Source of the DNA: Teredinibacter franksiae
Lineage (GTDB): Bacteria > Pseudomonadota > Gammaproteobacteria > Pseudomonadales > Cellvibrionaceae
DNA: 64,000 nucleotides
Assembly: GCF_014218805.1 (NCBI RefSeq)
Contig: NZ_JACJUV010000001.1
Span: 2,988,501-3,052,500, forward strand
Direction of reading: 5' to 3'
Shown here: piece after piece, positions 11,262-20,362 of the stretch
Position numbering within the stretch: the first letter of the stretch is position 1
Layout: every line of letters begins with the position of its first letter
Made by a program: the position numbers and the translations under genes
Notes under the pieces: model-generated
What the model was told of the DNA's origin: nothing
Databases searched by the model: none
Seen by the model: the letters and a program-made list of their open reading frames with translations, nothing else

Positions 11262-11648
11262 ATGCCCACCACAAAACTCTTTCTGCTAATTGCCAGTGCC
11301 AGCGGTATGATTGCCGTCATTCTGGGTGCCTTTGGTGCCCACGGTCTTAAAAATATGATTGCACCACAATTATTAACGGTTTGGCAGACCGCAGTGCAAT
11401 ATCATTACTACCACACCTTTGCCCTGTTAGTGGTTGCTCTTGTGGGTATTCATATAGGAGGTAGTCACTGGCTGAACCTTTCGGGTTATTTATTGATCGT
11501 AGGCATATTAATGTTCAGCGGCAGCCTCTACGCTCTTGCATTGGGTGGCCCGCGCTGGCTTGGCCCGATAACGCCAGTAGGTGGCTTAATGTTTATTTTG
11601 GGCTGGTTGTCCTTATTCATCGCAGTATTGAAAACACATGAAACCTGA
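11262..11648 (+). CDS. DUF423 family small membrane protein
   Basis: A 128-aa, four-helix inner-membrane protein. The family signature GAFGAHGLK is at about residues 24-32, with HYYHTFALL in the second helix and the closing segment PITPVGGLMFILGWLSL. Function is unknown across the family (E. coli YgdD type). I start at ATG 11262; the frame is open 16 codons further upstream. It overlaps trmB by 11 bases, so the two are probably co-transcribed. Confidence 0.9.
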   Translation: MPTTKLFLLIASASGMIAVILGAFGAHGLKNMIAPQLLTVWQTAVQYHYYHTFALLVVALVGIHIGGSHWLNLSGYLLIVGILMFSGSLYALALGGPRWLGPITPVGGLMFILGWLSLFIAVLKTHET

Positions 11649-12327
11649 ATATAAGAAAAAATCGATTCGCAGCTATGTGATTCGTGCGGGGCGCATGACC
11701 GATGGTCAGAAGAATGCGTTTGACCGTTGGTGGCCCATGTATGGTTTGAGCCTCTTTGATGGGGTAATCGACCCGACAGCGATTTTTGGGCGAGAAGCGC
11801 CACTGGTGGTGGAAGTGGGCTTTGGTATGGGCGACTCGCTGTATGCCATGGCGGCTGCGGAGCCCGATAAAAACTTTATTGGCATTGAAGTTCATCCTCC
11901 CGGCGTGGGGCGCCTTATTAGTCTTGCTGGTGGTGATAAGCTAACCAATTTGCGTGTTTATTTGGCCGATGCTGTAGATGTTATGACCGATTGTATCCCG
12001 CTTAACCACGTTGACCGTTTTCAGTTGTTCTTTCCCGACCCGTGGCATAAGAAAAAACATAACAAGCGGCGAATATTACAGCCCGAATTTGCCCAGCAGA
12101 TACGTCGTGTACTGAAAGAAGGCGGATGCTTCCATATGGCAACAGATTGGGAAAATTATGCCGATCACAGTATGGAAATACTGAGTATCGCCGAAGGGTA
12201 TACCAATGCCGCTAGTCAATATTGCTTTGCCGAAAGGCCAGGTTATCGTCCAAAAACTAAATTTGAATCTCGAGGGGAGCGCTTGGGGCACGGTGTTTGG
12301 GATATTGTTTTTGCGAAAACCGAATAA
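11638..12327 (+). CDS. trmB: tRNA (guanine-46 N7)-methyltransferase TrmB
   Basis: Adds the N7-methyl group to G46 in the tRNA variable loop using SAM. It has 229 aa. The SAM-binding motif VVEVGFGMGDSL is at about 55-66, and the family hallmark FPDPWHKKKHNKRR is at about 130-143. Its ATG lies inside the end of the DUF423 gene. Nothing unusual. Confidence 0.97.
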   Translation: MKPEYKKKSIRSYVIRAGRMTDGQKNAFDRWWPMYGLSLFDGVIDPTAIFGREAPLVVEVGFGMGDSLYAMAAAEPDKNFIGIEVHPPGVGRLISLAGGDKLTNLRVYLADAVDVMTDCIPLNHVDRFQLFFPDPWHKKKHNKRRILQPEFAQQIRRVLKEGGCFHMATDWENYADHSMEILSIAEGYTNAASQYCFAERPGYRPKTKFESRGERLGHGVWDIVFAKTE

Positions 12328-12431
12328 TTACCTAGCAGGGTATTGACCTACACCTGCAACAAATTTCACACGGCTTTACAATACTTTGAACCAATACTGG
12401 ACGAAATCAGGAACAGGGCATAGTCTGCGCG

Positions 12432-12998
12432 ATGTACGGAAACAAACAAGGCCAAACTTACGAGAAAATGATGTCTGCCCGACCCTCATCGGCACTCTGG
12501 GGGGAATCGCTGTGGGACTACGCTGTTCGTGTTTTTTCCCATAAGGAAGTCGAAGATATTCTGATCGGCTTGCAAGATGACTACCACGCAAATATCGATA
12601 TCATCCTCTGGTGCTGTTGGCTGGAAGAAGAGGGTATATGGCTGTCTCGCGAATCTCTTGATGATGTACTAATCACTATCGACACGGTTAATCAGGAAAC
12701 ACTGATTAAAATCCGTGAAGTACGACGCTATCTGAAAGATGCGGGTAGTTTTACCCAGGTACAAGCCAAGGTTATCTCCAAGCAGTTACTGAATGCCGAA
12801 TTGATGATCGAGAAAGTATTGGTTTATCGCTTGCAGGATTTAACCCGTCGCTTCTACGAAGTATTAAGAGACGAAGAAAATCCATTGCGCCTGGGATATT
12901 ACTTCGACTTCATGAGAATTCCAGATGCGCATCAAATTGCCCATCTAATTCGCGTTGCGACTCGTCATGCACGCACGCCAGCTATTCAGCCAGGTTAA
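12432..12998 (+). CDS. TIGR02444 / DUF2390 family protein
   Basis: A 188-aa cytoplasmic helical protein of unknown function. The family core is clear: SLWDYAVRVF, then LQDDYHANIDIILWCCWLE, a conserved acidic/aromatic set near residues 27-65. In pseudomonads a TIGR02444 gene lies in the algP/algQ neighbourhood, which matches here. The start is uncertain: ATG 12432 has a poor ribosome site, while ATG 12468 or 12471 sits 5-8 bases behind GAG and would give about 175 aa. It ends before a bidirectional terminator. Confidence 0.85.
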   Translation: MYGNKQGQTYEKMMSARPSSALWGESLWDYAVRVFSHKEVEDILIGLQDDYHANIDIILWCCWLEEEGIWLSRESLDDVLITIDTVNQETLIKIREVRRYLKDAGSFTQVQAKVISKQLLNAELMIEKVLVYRLQDLTRRFYEVLRDEENPLRLGYYFDFMRIPDAHQIAHLIRVATRHARTPAIQPG

Positions 12999-13027
12999 TG
13001 GCTTTTGGTTGCCTAATGTAATGGTTG

Positions 13028-13071
13028 CCCACAAAAAAAGCCCGCCTAGTTAGGCGGGCTTTTTTTGTGGG
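13028..13071. terminator. Bidirectional rho-independent terminator
   Basis: A very strong symmetric hairpin: CCCAC, seven A, AGCCCGCCTA, then the complementary arm and seven T. It works for both the TIGR02444 gene (plus) and the AlgP-like gene (minus), which converge here. Confidence 0.95.
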
Positions 13072-13099
13072 CCGGGTTTTTAGCGTGTAGCGTGGCGGC

Positions 13100-13990
13100 T
13101 TAGTCTTTGCTGGGGTCGAACAGGCCGCCTGTAGAGGGTTCTATAGGCTTGGGCGACTCTACTGGGGATGCCGCAGGGGTGGGTTCCGCTACCTTTATAT
13201 CAGCCTTCGGTGCTTCTAGGGCTATTGGTTTAGCTTCAGGCTCAGCGGGTTTGGCCTCTACTGTTTTAGGGGCCGGAGCAGGAGCAGCAGGCGTTGCTAC
13301 CGGTGCTGCCGGAGCCACAACAGCCGGTGTTACTTCTGCTTTTTGGGTGGGCTTGGTTTCCGCAGGTTTAGCGGCTGGCGCTTTTTTCTCTGCGGGCTTG
13401 TTGGCGGCTTTTTTGGCTACGGGTTTTTTTGCCGCTGCTTTCTTTGCTGCTGGCTTTTTAGCCGCGGGTTTAGCTGCAGGCGCTTTTTTAGTTGCAGCTT
13501 TCTTTGGCCCAGCTTTTTTTATGGCAGCTTCCGTTGCAGGTTTTGCTTTGGTTGCCGTTTTTTTGGCTGCCGGCTTTTTCTTATTCTTTTTAGCTAATTG
13601 CTTTTCGGTGGCAGCGGCGATTTTTGCAAGATCGGCGGCTTGAGTCAGCACCGCTTTCACCCCAGCCTGAGTGGCTTTGGCTGCATTGAGTGCGGATTTC
13701 AGTTCAGCTGCAACAGCGCGCTGCTCGGCAACGGCTTTCTTGGTGGCGGCGAGCTTGGCTGTGGATGCCGCTGTTTTCTTTTTGGCAACGGCTGCTGCTG
13801 CTGCTTTTGCTTTATTTTGCAGGCTGCTGAGCTTGGTTTTGGCTTTCGCCATAGTAGAAGTAGCCGATTTAACAGCTTTGTCAGCAGTGGCGAGGTTCTT
13901 CTTGCGCGCACTGTCGAGCTGAGCTGACAGCTTGGCAATTTGTTTTTCTAGTTCAACAACCGGGTCGAGGATTTTCTTTTTTGCTGCCAT
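13100..13990 (-). CDS. AlgP-like histone H1-like Lys/Ala/Pro-rich protein
   Basis: From ATG 13990 the product is 296 aa and very basic. The N-terminal 45 residues (MAAKKKILDPVVELEKQIAK onward) form a coiled coil. Residues of about 45-150 are Ala/Lys-rich helix. From about 150 the sequence is a degenerate repeat of KPAAKK / KKAAAKK units resembling eukaryotic histone H1 tails, then a Pro/Ala/Glu-rich end. Pseudomonas AlgP (AlgR3) has the same architecture and sits in the same place near rsd/algQ and an FKBP gene. It probably binds DNA non-specifically; a specific regulatory role is not shown here. Repeats make length polymorphism likely. Confidence 0.85.
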   Translation of the reverse strand: MAAKKKILDPVVELEKQIAKLSAQLDSARKKNLATADKAVKSATSTMAKAKTKLSSLQNKAKAAAAAVAKKKTAASTAKLAATKKAVAEQRAVAAELKSALNAAKATQAGVKAVLTQAADLAKIAAATEKQLAKKNKKKPAAKKTATKAKPATEAAIKKAGPKKAATKKAPAAKPAAKKPAAKKAAAKKPVAKKAANKPAEKKAPAAKPAETKPTQKAEVTPAVVAPAAPVATPAAPAPAPKTVEAKPAEPEAKPIALEAPKADIKVAEPTPAASPVESPKPIEPSTGGLFDPSKD

Positions 13991-14439
13991 GAGTGAGTAC
14001 CTGAAAAGAGTTCTTTTATTTGGAAGGGCCAAAGGGCGCAAAAATAATAACTGCGTTTAAATGAAAATTGTATGTTTTTTGTGTCCAATTTGATTTGAGA
14101 GCCATATTTTTTACAGTATTCAGCCATTTGTACCAGCTATCTGAGCAAATTCGGCTTAACATTGCGATTGTTGGTAATAGTACGACATTTTTGTGCGAGC
14201 CGTCCCGCATAGCGCATAAGTGAATTGCGGTGAGGCTGGCCGCGATCTTTGGGCTTGGGTATACTGCCTGCGCATTTGGTGAAAGGCCCTTGAAAACAGT
14301 GTCTCTCGAAACCATGCCCCGCTGCAGATTTCGAAAGCCTTTGGGTGAATGTCGGCTAACGACAATACAAAAAAACAGAATCGTCGTGTGCTATTGCATA
14401 TCTGCTTCGATTTCTGCCATATAACAGGACCATAAAAAA
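13991..14439. other. Intergenic region between divergent algP-like and FKBP genes
   Basis: About 450 bases with no convincing gene; short frames on both strands lack ribosome sites and recognisable products. It must contain the promoters of both flanking genes. No strong hairpin or repeat was seen. Confidence 0.6.
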
Positions 14440-15228
14440 ATGAAAAAACTTACTTTGATTACAGTGGCCGTTGCGACTCTTTTTGTTGCTGGCTGTCAAG
14501 AAGATGCGGCGAACCAGCAGCCGAAAGATTTAACCATGGAATCGCTGGATGACAAAATGAGTTATATCTTGGGTTATAACTTGGCGCGTCAGGCTAAAAC
14601 CTCCAGCTTCGACGTAAATCCTGACCTCATTGCCCTGGCAATTAATGAAGTCAAAACCGATGCTGAACCTCGGTTTAACGATGACGAAATAATGGCCACT
14701 ATGCGTGCCTTCCAGGCAGAGCAGAAAGCTCGTCGTCAGGAAGCGACTAACAAGCTGTCGGAAGATAACACCGCCAAAGGTAAAGCTTTCCTAGACGAAA
14801 ATGCTAAGAAAGAGGGCGTTGTTACCACTGAGTCTGGAATGCAGTACGAAGTTCTTACCGCCGGTACCGGTGCTATGCCATTGGCTAAAGACCGTGTTTT
14901 GGCCCATTACCGTGGCACCACCCTAGACGGAAAAGAGTTCGATAGCTCCTACGGTCGTGGTGAGCCAGCCAAGTTTTTCGTTGGTAGTCTGATTCCTGGC
15001 TGGGTTGAAGCGCTGCAATTGATGCCTGCTGGTTCTAAGTGGAAGCTCTATATCCCGGGCGATTTAGCTTACGGACCTAATGGTAAAATGGATCGCCGTA
15101 CGGGTGAGTATGACATCGAGCCAAATGCCCTGTTGGTATTTGAACTTGAGTTGCTGGAAATTAATCCAGCAGAAGACGAAGCTGCGCCAGTACCAGCAGT
15201 TCCAGCTCCAGCGGCAAAAGCTGAATAG
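14440..15228 (+). CDS. FKBP-type peptidyl-prolyl isomerase lipoprotein
   Basis: A 262-aa periplasmic proline isomerase. Signal MKKLTLITVAVATLFVAGC ends in a lipobox (VAGC), so it is probably membrane-anchored. Residues 35-125 are the FKBP N-terminal dimerisation domain (DDKMSYILGYNLARQ), as in FkpA and Mip. The catalytic FKBP domain follows, with VLAHYRGTTLDGKEFDSSY, LIPGWVEALQLMPAGSKW and IPGDLAYG. A Pro/Ala-rich tail ends it. It is equivalent to the FKBP gene between algP and algQ in Pseudomonas. A clear terminator follows. Confidence 0.95.
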   Translation: MKKLTLITVAVATLFVAGCQEDAANQQPKDLTMESLDDKMSYILGYNLARQAKTSSFDVNPDLIALAINEVKTDAEPRFNDDEIMATMRAFQAEQKARRQEATNKLSEDNTAKGKAFLDENAKKEGVVTTESGMQYEVLTAGTGAMPLAKDRVLAHYRGTTLDGKEFDSSYGRGEPAKFFVGSLIPGWVEALQLMPAGSKWKLYIPGDLAYGPNGKMDRRTGEYDIEPNALLVFELELLEINPAEDEAAPVPAVPAPAAKAE

Positions 15229-15243
15229 TTCAGCTCCTGTTGT

Positions 15244-16269
15244 TTATTTACCATCAGCGCCCGGCAATTCGCCGGGCGTTTTTGTTTCTAGTGTGTGCAC
15301 AAATCCGTTAGAAGCAATTGCGTGGAAACGGTGAGGCTGCGGGTCGAAGGCCACTGCAATAACCGCTGCGCTGGTGGGTTTCCATTTGTCGCGTTTGGGT
15401 AATTCCCAGCGTGCAATTTCTGCCGCTTCTGGCAATTTCCACAGTTGAACGATTTGATCTGGTCGGCCGGTGAGCAAATAGGCATTGTCGTCGCTGAAGC
15501 GGGCAACGGTGAATGCTAGTCCGCGCTTGAGGTGTTGAGCTTTTAGCGGCAATTCAGCCATAATCTCGCCAGTGCGTGTATGCCAAAGTAACGCGCGGTC
15601 ATACTTGCTTACTGAAAGTGCTATAGAGCCGTCGGCTGACAGCTTTACCAGTTGCACATCATCGTTGTGCTTGAAGCGGGTAATAACCTTGCCCGAACGT
15701 AAATCCCAGAGGGCTGCGGTGTAATCTTCGCTGCCCGTCAGCGCCAACTGGCCATCTTGGCTGAGGTCGACACTACGTACGCGGTTGCTATGTTTAAGTG
15801 TTTGTCGAATGCCGCCCCGCTGAATGTCAAAGAGCACAGCAGAGTGATCGCTTAAGCCCAGTAAGGCTGTGTTACCACCGGGACCGAGTACGGCGTCGAG
15901 TATTTCACCGGGGGCGCGCCAAAATCGTGTGCCCTCTCCTGTACGCGTATCCCAAAGTACCAGCGTGGCCGGGTCGGCGGTTAAACCCCAAAAACCATCG
16001 CTGGAAAAGTCGGCTGCGACGACTGTAGTTGTTTCGCCGTCGCTGTGATTCCAGTTATAAAGTCGCTCTTGTGAATTAAGTTTCCACAGGCTGCCGCCGT
16101 GATGAATGGAGCCAATAATGGCCATGGAGCCGTCTTCAGCAAGTGCCGAGGCGTACATGCCCTTTACGGCAACTTCGAGCGATTGCTTTGGCGGCATGGC
16201 ATGGTCACAAGCCCCTAGTGCCAAGCAGCACAGTAGCGGAAAAAATAATTTATGGGTAACTTTGAACAT
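15244..16269 (-). CDS. WD40-repeat lipoprotein
   Basis: A 341-aa exported protein. Signal MFKVTHKLFFPLLCCLALGAC ends in a lipobox (LGAC). After that come six to seven WD40-type blades, recognisable by TGSEDYTAALWDLRSGK, DRALLWHTRTGEI and LTGRPDQIVQLWKLP. These beta-propellers usually act as protein-protein scaffolds; the partner here is unknown. It is inserted between FKBP and rsd/algQ, which are neighbours in Pseudomonas. It converges with the FKBP gene and shares its 3' hairpin. Confidence 0.88.
   Translation of the reverse strand: MFKVTHKLFFPLLCCLALGACDHAMPPKQSLEVAVKGMYASALAEDGSMAIIGSIHHGGSLWKLNSQERLYNWNHSDGETTTVVAADFSSDGFWGLTADPATLVLWDTRTGEGTRFWRAPGEILDAVLGPGGNTALLGLSDHSAVLFDIQRGGIRQTLKHSNRVRSVDLSQDGQLALTGSEDYTAALWDLRSGKVITRFKHNDDVQLVKLSADGSIALSVSKYDRALLWHTRTGEIMAELPLKAQHLKRGLAFTVARFSDDNAYLLTGRPDQIVQLWKLPEAAEIARWELPKRDKWKPTSAAVIAVAFDPQPHRFHAIASNGFVHTLETKTPGELPGADGK
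15258..15283 (+). terminator. Rho-independent terminator of the FKBP gene
   Basis: CGCCCGGC, loop AATTC, GCCGGGCG then TTTTT. It lies inside the last codons of the convergent WD40 gene (stop at 15244), so the two genes' 3' ends share it. Confidence 0.9.
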
Positions 16270-16341
16270 TGGCGAACAGCCTGTGGCAAATTGGCTTCAA
16301 GCGCGTTATTGGTGTGGTATTTGGTTTAAGAATAGCAGTTG

Positions 16342-16374
16342 AAAAAAAACCTGCGGCCTGAGTGGGCGCAGGTT
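16342..16374 (-). terminator. Rho-independent terminator of rsd/algQ
   Basis: On the minus strand AACCTGCG, an 11-base loop, CGCAGGTT, then a run of eight T, 39 bases past the rsd stop. Confidence 0.85.
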
Positions 16375-16412
16375 TTACGGGAGTGAATTACCAATGGGCA
16401 ACAGTTGCGCTG

Positions 16413-16874
16413 TTAAGCAACCTGATCTTTGTGGGCAGTATGCAGAACTTCTATAGCGCGGTCTTCGGCCTCAAAGCGTGTAGCTAGGCGTTCGCCCAGC
16501 TTCGACAGGTCTGGCGAAAGTGAGTCCAGGTCGTCTATTTCCTGATACTTGTCGTTGAAGTCGAGAACATATTCAGTCGTTTTGTCGACCTGGCCGAAAA
16601 GAGATTTGGCTTCTGTTAGGGCTTCGCTGTCTTCGTACTCCCGACCTTCCTGAACAAGTTGGTCGTATATTTCGAAATGCCCGGCAGACACATAGTCAAC
16701 CATGAGTTGGCACATGCGTTTGAGTGTTTCACCTGCGGTATCGCTAGGTTCATCAACAATTTCCGACAGTTGGCAGTAGAGCACCAGTACTTGCTGGCGT
16801 TCCTTTAACCAGCGGTCGATTATTTCACTCACGCCTCCCCAGCGTTCCTGTGCAGTTTTACAATTTTCGAGCAT
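16413..16874 (-). CDS. rsd: Anti-sigma-70 factor Rsd / AlgQ
   Basis: A 153-aa helical protein that binds the housekeeping sigma factor (region 4) in stationary phase; the Pseudomonas homologue AlgQ also affects alginate and siderophore genes. The start MLENCKTAQERWGG and IDRWLKERQQVLVLYCQL are near-diagnostic of the family. The frame opens 6 codons earlier, but ATG 16874 gives the family N-terminus. Confidence 0.95.
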   Translation of the reverse strand: MLENCKTAQERWGGVSEIIDRWLKERQQVLVLYCQLSEIVDEPSDTAGETLKRMCQLMVDYVSAGHFEIYDQLVQEGREYEDSEALTEAKSLFGQVDKTTEYVLDFNDKYQEIDDLDSLSPDLSKLGERLATRFEAEDRAIEVLHTAHKDQVA

Positions 16875-17226
16875 AGGTCTATAAATTCCCACTAATTGAA
16901 TCGTTAAATGAAGATAGGTGATTGGGCGCCCAAGAGCAAGACTATATCGCGCCAGAGATGGTGAACTCTGTTCTAGCTGATATTACAAATTTACCAATTA
17001 TTGCGTATTGCCAGATTACTTTGGTCTGAACGTTCAGCAAAGGGGGAGATCTTGAGTGTTTGTAATCTCCTAAGGGTTGAAAATAGGGGTTAAAAAACGT
17101 GCGAGTAGTCTGCGGAGATTTGCAGTTGTCGAGGCGGCTTTGGGCTATGCTTTTAGTGACTAAATTGATCAGGTGCCCGTTATGATATGTGCGGTTCTTG
17201 TAGGGCTTGTATGTAGGGTTAGGGTG
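16875..17226. other. Intergenic region upstream of rsd and the FliL-like gene
   Basis: About 350 bases between divergent genes. It should hold both promoters; no hairpin, repeat or small gene with a credible ribosome site was seen. Confidence 0.5.
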
Positions 17227-17670
17227 ATGGCAAGCTCCGTGCGTCAGTTCTGCTCAAGCTGTGTACTGATGGTGCTTGTTTTGGCAAGCGTTGTTGCAGT
17301 AGCTGAAGACGAAGAGGCCGCTGCCGAAGAAGCGCAAGCCGCAACTGCAGCGGCTATTTATTTGCCCATTAAACCAGCGTTCGTGGTGAATTACGGTGGC
17401 TCAGGCCGGTTAAAATACATAAAGGCTGAGGTATCTGTGAGGGTGGATTCTTCCTCTGCGGCGAACTCCGTTCGTCACCATCTTCCCTATATTCGTAACA
17501 ACTTGGTGATGTTGTTTGCCAGCCAGACAGATGAGTCTCTGGATTCGCAGGAGGGAAAAGAGGCGTTGCGCCAGGATGCCTTGGCCGAAATTCGAAAAAT
17601 AGTGATGCAGGAGGACCAAGCCGAAGGCATTATTGATGTTTTTTTTAACACATTAATTGTACAAAAATAA
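17227..17670 (+). CDS. FliL-like exported protein
   Basis: From ATG 17227 the product is 147 aa, with a Sec-type signal (hydrophobic core VLMVLVLASVVAVA, likely cleavage before EDE). An acidic/Ala linker and a FliL-like stomatin/SPFH-related fold follow: YLPIKPAFVVNY, RLKYIKAEVSVRV, and the helix-strand end RKIVMQEDQAEGIIDVFF. Flagellar FliL is membrane-anchored and associates with the stator. This copy stands alone, away from any flagellar gene, as do FliL-like paralogues in pseudomonads. Two earlier in-frame starts (GTG 17173, ATG 17182) are possible; 17227 gives the best signal and follows a purine-rich TAGGG. Confidence 0.8.
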   Translation: MASSVRQFCSSCVLMVLVLASVVAVAEDEEAAAEEAQAATAAAIYLPIKPAFVVNYGGSGRLKYIKAEVSVRVDSSSAANSVRHHLPYIRNNLVMLFASQTDESLDSQEGKEALRQDALAEIRKIVMQEDQAEGIIDVFFNTLIVQK

Positions 17671-17719
17671 TGGCGAATAAGGCTTGGGCGTAGGCCGGCC
17701 GCCATATCATACGCGTCCG

Positions 17720-19327
17720 TTACGACATGAAGTTACCGCAACAGCGCCGATATTGTTTGTAGTAGCGTGCTAAAAATTCTCCAAATGGCAGTTGGTCTTT
17801 GTTTTCCATCGACCGCTGCTCTGCTTCAGACTCTAGCGCCATACTTTCCATTCTTTCCCTAATGTCGTCCGGCAGAGGTTGTGATTGCAATTGCTGGGAG
17901 TGGTCTCGTGACTGTTCCAGTGCGTATGTAGCAAAATCGAGTTTGTTGTCGCGGAGCTCTTTCAGTATGCGCGCGGAAGGCGTGAGGTTCGGGTTGATTA
18001 GTTTTTGCTTTTGTAGCTCAAGGCTGGCGGTGAATTCGCCGGATTTGTTCGCAGTATCCAAAATTGCCGCAACAGGCTGCATGGCATCCATTAGCGATAG
18101 CCCCCAGGTTTTCAGAGAAATATCGCCGGCTTCGGGGTGCGTAAGGCTGGTGTCCGGCGCGCGGCCGTGGCTCACCACTGTTTTTTGGTTGGCCAGTATC
18201 AGCCGTGCTTCGTCGCTGTCTGTTTGCGGGCTATCTTGCAGTGCGCAGTACAGCAAAAAGGTATCGAGGAAATGAATCTGCTCCGAGGTGATCCCAAGTG
18301 GCGTAAAGGGATTGGAGTCTAGGCAGCGCACCTCAATATATTCCACACCACGATTGTCCAGTGCCGCGAGTGCTGTCTCGCCTGGTTGCGCGGTGCGCTT
18401 GGGGCGAATGGCGCTGTAAAACTCGTTTTCGATTTGCAATAGGCCGGTGTTGAGTTGTCGGTATTCGTCATTCTCGTCGGTAACCCCAAGCGCTTGGTAG
18501 GCCGGATAGGGTTGGGTAATGGCTGCACAAAGGCTTTCGATATAGCGCTTTTTGTCGTTGTAGCAAACGTACAGTGAATCCTGTGCACTGCTTTGATAGC
18601 CCAGGTCGCCCATGCGCAGTGATGTGGCGTAGGGGAGGTGAAGCGTATGTTGCAAGGGTTGCAAAGGTTCTAGGTTGTGTTTGCGGTCGCCGGCGAACGA
18701 GGTGCAGATGGCCGGTGATGCGCCGAACAGGTAGATCAGTAGCCAGTAGTGGCGGCGGAAATTACGAATCAGGCCAAAGTAGCGCTGATTTTTGTATTCC
18801 TGCAGGTCGGCCATACTGTTGTCGCGGCGAGATAAAAAAGCCCAGAAAGCGTTGGGGAGCGAGAAGTTGTAGTGCAGCCCAGCCACAGTTTGCATGGAGC
18901 GGCCATAGCGATGACCCAAGCCCACGCGGTAAATGGTTTTCATGCGGCCGTTATTGGAGTTGCCGTAGCGTGCGACGGGAATATTTTCATCCTTGCCAAG
19001 GGCGCAGGGCATACTGTGGGTCCACAGGTATTCATCCTGGGGTAGTTGGGTGGTGGTGTAGCGTTGCAAAATGTCGAGTTGGTTCAGCAGGTCGTTTATG
19101 GCATGGCTTGGCGGGGTAATAAACTCAAGAAGTGCTTCGCTGAAATCGGTGGTGATCTGCGGGTGTGTGAGCGCAGCGCCCAGCCCTGGGGGGTGAGGGC
19201 TCAGGCTTAACTTGCCGTTATGGTTAACGCGCAGGCTCTCGCGCTCTACGCCACGCAGTATGCCCGTAAGCAAAGCGGCGTTTTGGTCTTCGCTTAATTC
19301 GTGAGGCAGATCTTTGAGTTCAAACAT
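17720..19327 (-). CDS. gshA: Glutamate-cysteine ligase (gamma-glutamylcysteine synthetase)
   Basis: ATP-dependent formation of gamma-glutamylcysteine, the first step of glutathione synthesis. At 535 aa it is a class I (E. coli-type) enzyme. Visible signatures are LLTGILRGVERESLRV, TDFSEALLEFITP and VEYIEVRCLDSNPF. The product ends at the usual length. It lies 4 bases after a small unknown gene and is probably co-transcribed with it. Confidence 0.97.
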   Translation of the reverse strand: MFELKDLPHELSEDQNAALLTGILRGVERESLRVNHNGKLSLSPHPPGLGAALTHPQITTDFSEALLEFITPPSHAINDLLNQLDILQRYTTTQLPQDEYLWTHSMPCALGKDENIPVARYGNSNNGRMKTIYRVGLGHRYGRSMQTVAGLHYNFSLPNAFWAFLSRRDNSMADLQEYKNQRYFGLIRNFRRHYWLLIYLFGASPAICTSFAGDRKHNLEPLQPLQHTLHLPYATSLRMGDLGYQSSAQDSLYVCYNDKKRYIESLCAAITQPYPAYQALGVTDENDEYRQLNTGLLQIENEFYSAIRPKRTAQPGETALAALDNRGVEYIEVRCLDSNPFTPLGITSEQIHFLDTFLLYCALQDSPQTDSDEARLILANQKTVVSHGRAPDTSLTHPEAGDISLKTWGLSLMDAMQPVAAILDTANKSGEFTASLELQKQKLINPNLTPSARILKELRDNKLDFATYALEQSRDHSQQLQSQPLPDDIRERMESMALESEAEQRSMENKDQLPFGEFLARYYKQYRRCCGNFMS

Positions 19328-19331
19328 TGGG

Positions 19332-19883
19332 TTACACCAGCATTTGTTGCGGAGTGTCGGTTTCAGGTATTGCTTGCGCCAGCTGATCCGCGTCTAGCGC
19401 GGTACTAAGCTCGAGATTACCGTCGACCTCTAGGGGTGGCGCGCTGTTGCTGTCGGCTTCGGCATGCGTGTTATCGGCGGTATCGTTGCCATCAACCACC
19501 TCCGGGGTGACCGCTTCGGTGGTAGGCATTTCGGCTGCAGTGTGTATAGGGGGGAGTAATTGAGATTCGGTTGATTCTGGCGCCAAACCTTCAGGTATAG
19601 CCCCGTCGGCGGTCGTTCCCTCACTTATCGCTGCTTCATCCGCCGCCATAGAGAGTTCTTCTGAATGTGCTGGTAACTGTAAAACATCCTTCTCGGTTTT
19701 CTCTATTTCGCATATGCGTGCACGCAGGTTCGGGTCTTTAACGGTTAGTTCAACCATGCGATTCAGCGCTTCGTCTTTGTGGGGTGTGCGATAGATAGAG
19801 CGGTTCTCGGAGCCATCTCCCCACTCGCCGGATTTTGCTAAAAACTGTTCATGCTGATTGCAAATTACGAAGACTCGATTCAT
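19332..19883 (-). CDS. Small acidic protein of unknown function upstream of gshA
   Basis: A 183-aa protein I do not recognise. The N-terminal 65 residues are ordered: MNRVFVICNQHEQFLAKSGE, RSIYRTPHKDEALNRMVEL, then a DPNLRARICEIEK segment. This part looks like a compact alpha/beta domain. The remaining 115 residues are acidic, Pro/Thr/Glu-rich and probably disordered. It has no signal peptide or membrane segment. The stop lies 4 bases before the gshA ATG, so co-expression is likely; a functional link to glutathione is unproven. Confidence 0.75.
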   Translation of the reverse strand: MNRVFVICNQHEQFLAKSGEWGDGSENRSIYRTPHKDEALNRMVELTVKDPNLRARICEIEKTEKDVLQLPAHSEELSMAADEAAISEGTTADGAIPEGLAPESTESQLLPPIHTAAEMPTTEAVTPEVVDGNDTADNTHAEADSNSAPPLEVDGNLELSTALDADQLAQAIPETDTPQQMLV

Positions 19884-20362
19884 AGGGAATGCTCAATATT
19901 GACTGCAGGGCTCGAAACCTTTGGCGAATTGTAGCCGACACATGTGGTGGTAGAGAGTCAAATTGCCGTTTCGATGAAGGCCTAAATGGGGACGGGCTTG
20001 ATAAAATACAAGTTTGTCCAGCATCTGTCTGGGTGGTGCCTTCAAATTGTGAAAAAACCGAGAATACCAGAAGGCTGACATACCATTCCTCATTCAGCCT
20101 GTATAGACTAGATGAACTTTCGCAGCCTTTCCGCTGAGATCTATAGTGTTTTCGGGGTTCGCGGAGAGGCAAAGACAATAATTATGTGGTTCGTGTGTTT
20201 TCGCTCTGTCGGAACAGGGCGCGATTCAGGGCAGGCGATTTGCTTGCTTAGATCAGAATTTCGCCGATTCGAGAAGTTTTTGCCTCGGGTTCACGCAATC
20301 ACTAATGGCTCAGCCCCACTTCATGTGTGGCGGGTGTAAACGTATTATTTTGGAGATGATTG
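19884..20362. other. Intergenic region before the gsp operon
   Basis: About 480 bases between a minus-strand gene and gspC. Open frames here have no recognisable product. It must carry the gsp promoter; the ribosome site GGAG at 20352-20355 belongs to gspC. Confidence 0.5.

Noticed and set aside
13107..13643. Long Ala/Gly-rich plus-strand open frames across the AlgP-like gene
   Set aside because: They are antisense shadows of a Lys/Ala repeat gene; the low-complexity codons keep several frames open. No ribosome site or known product.
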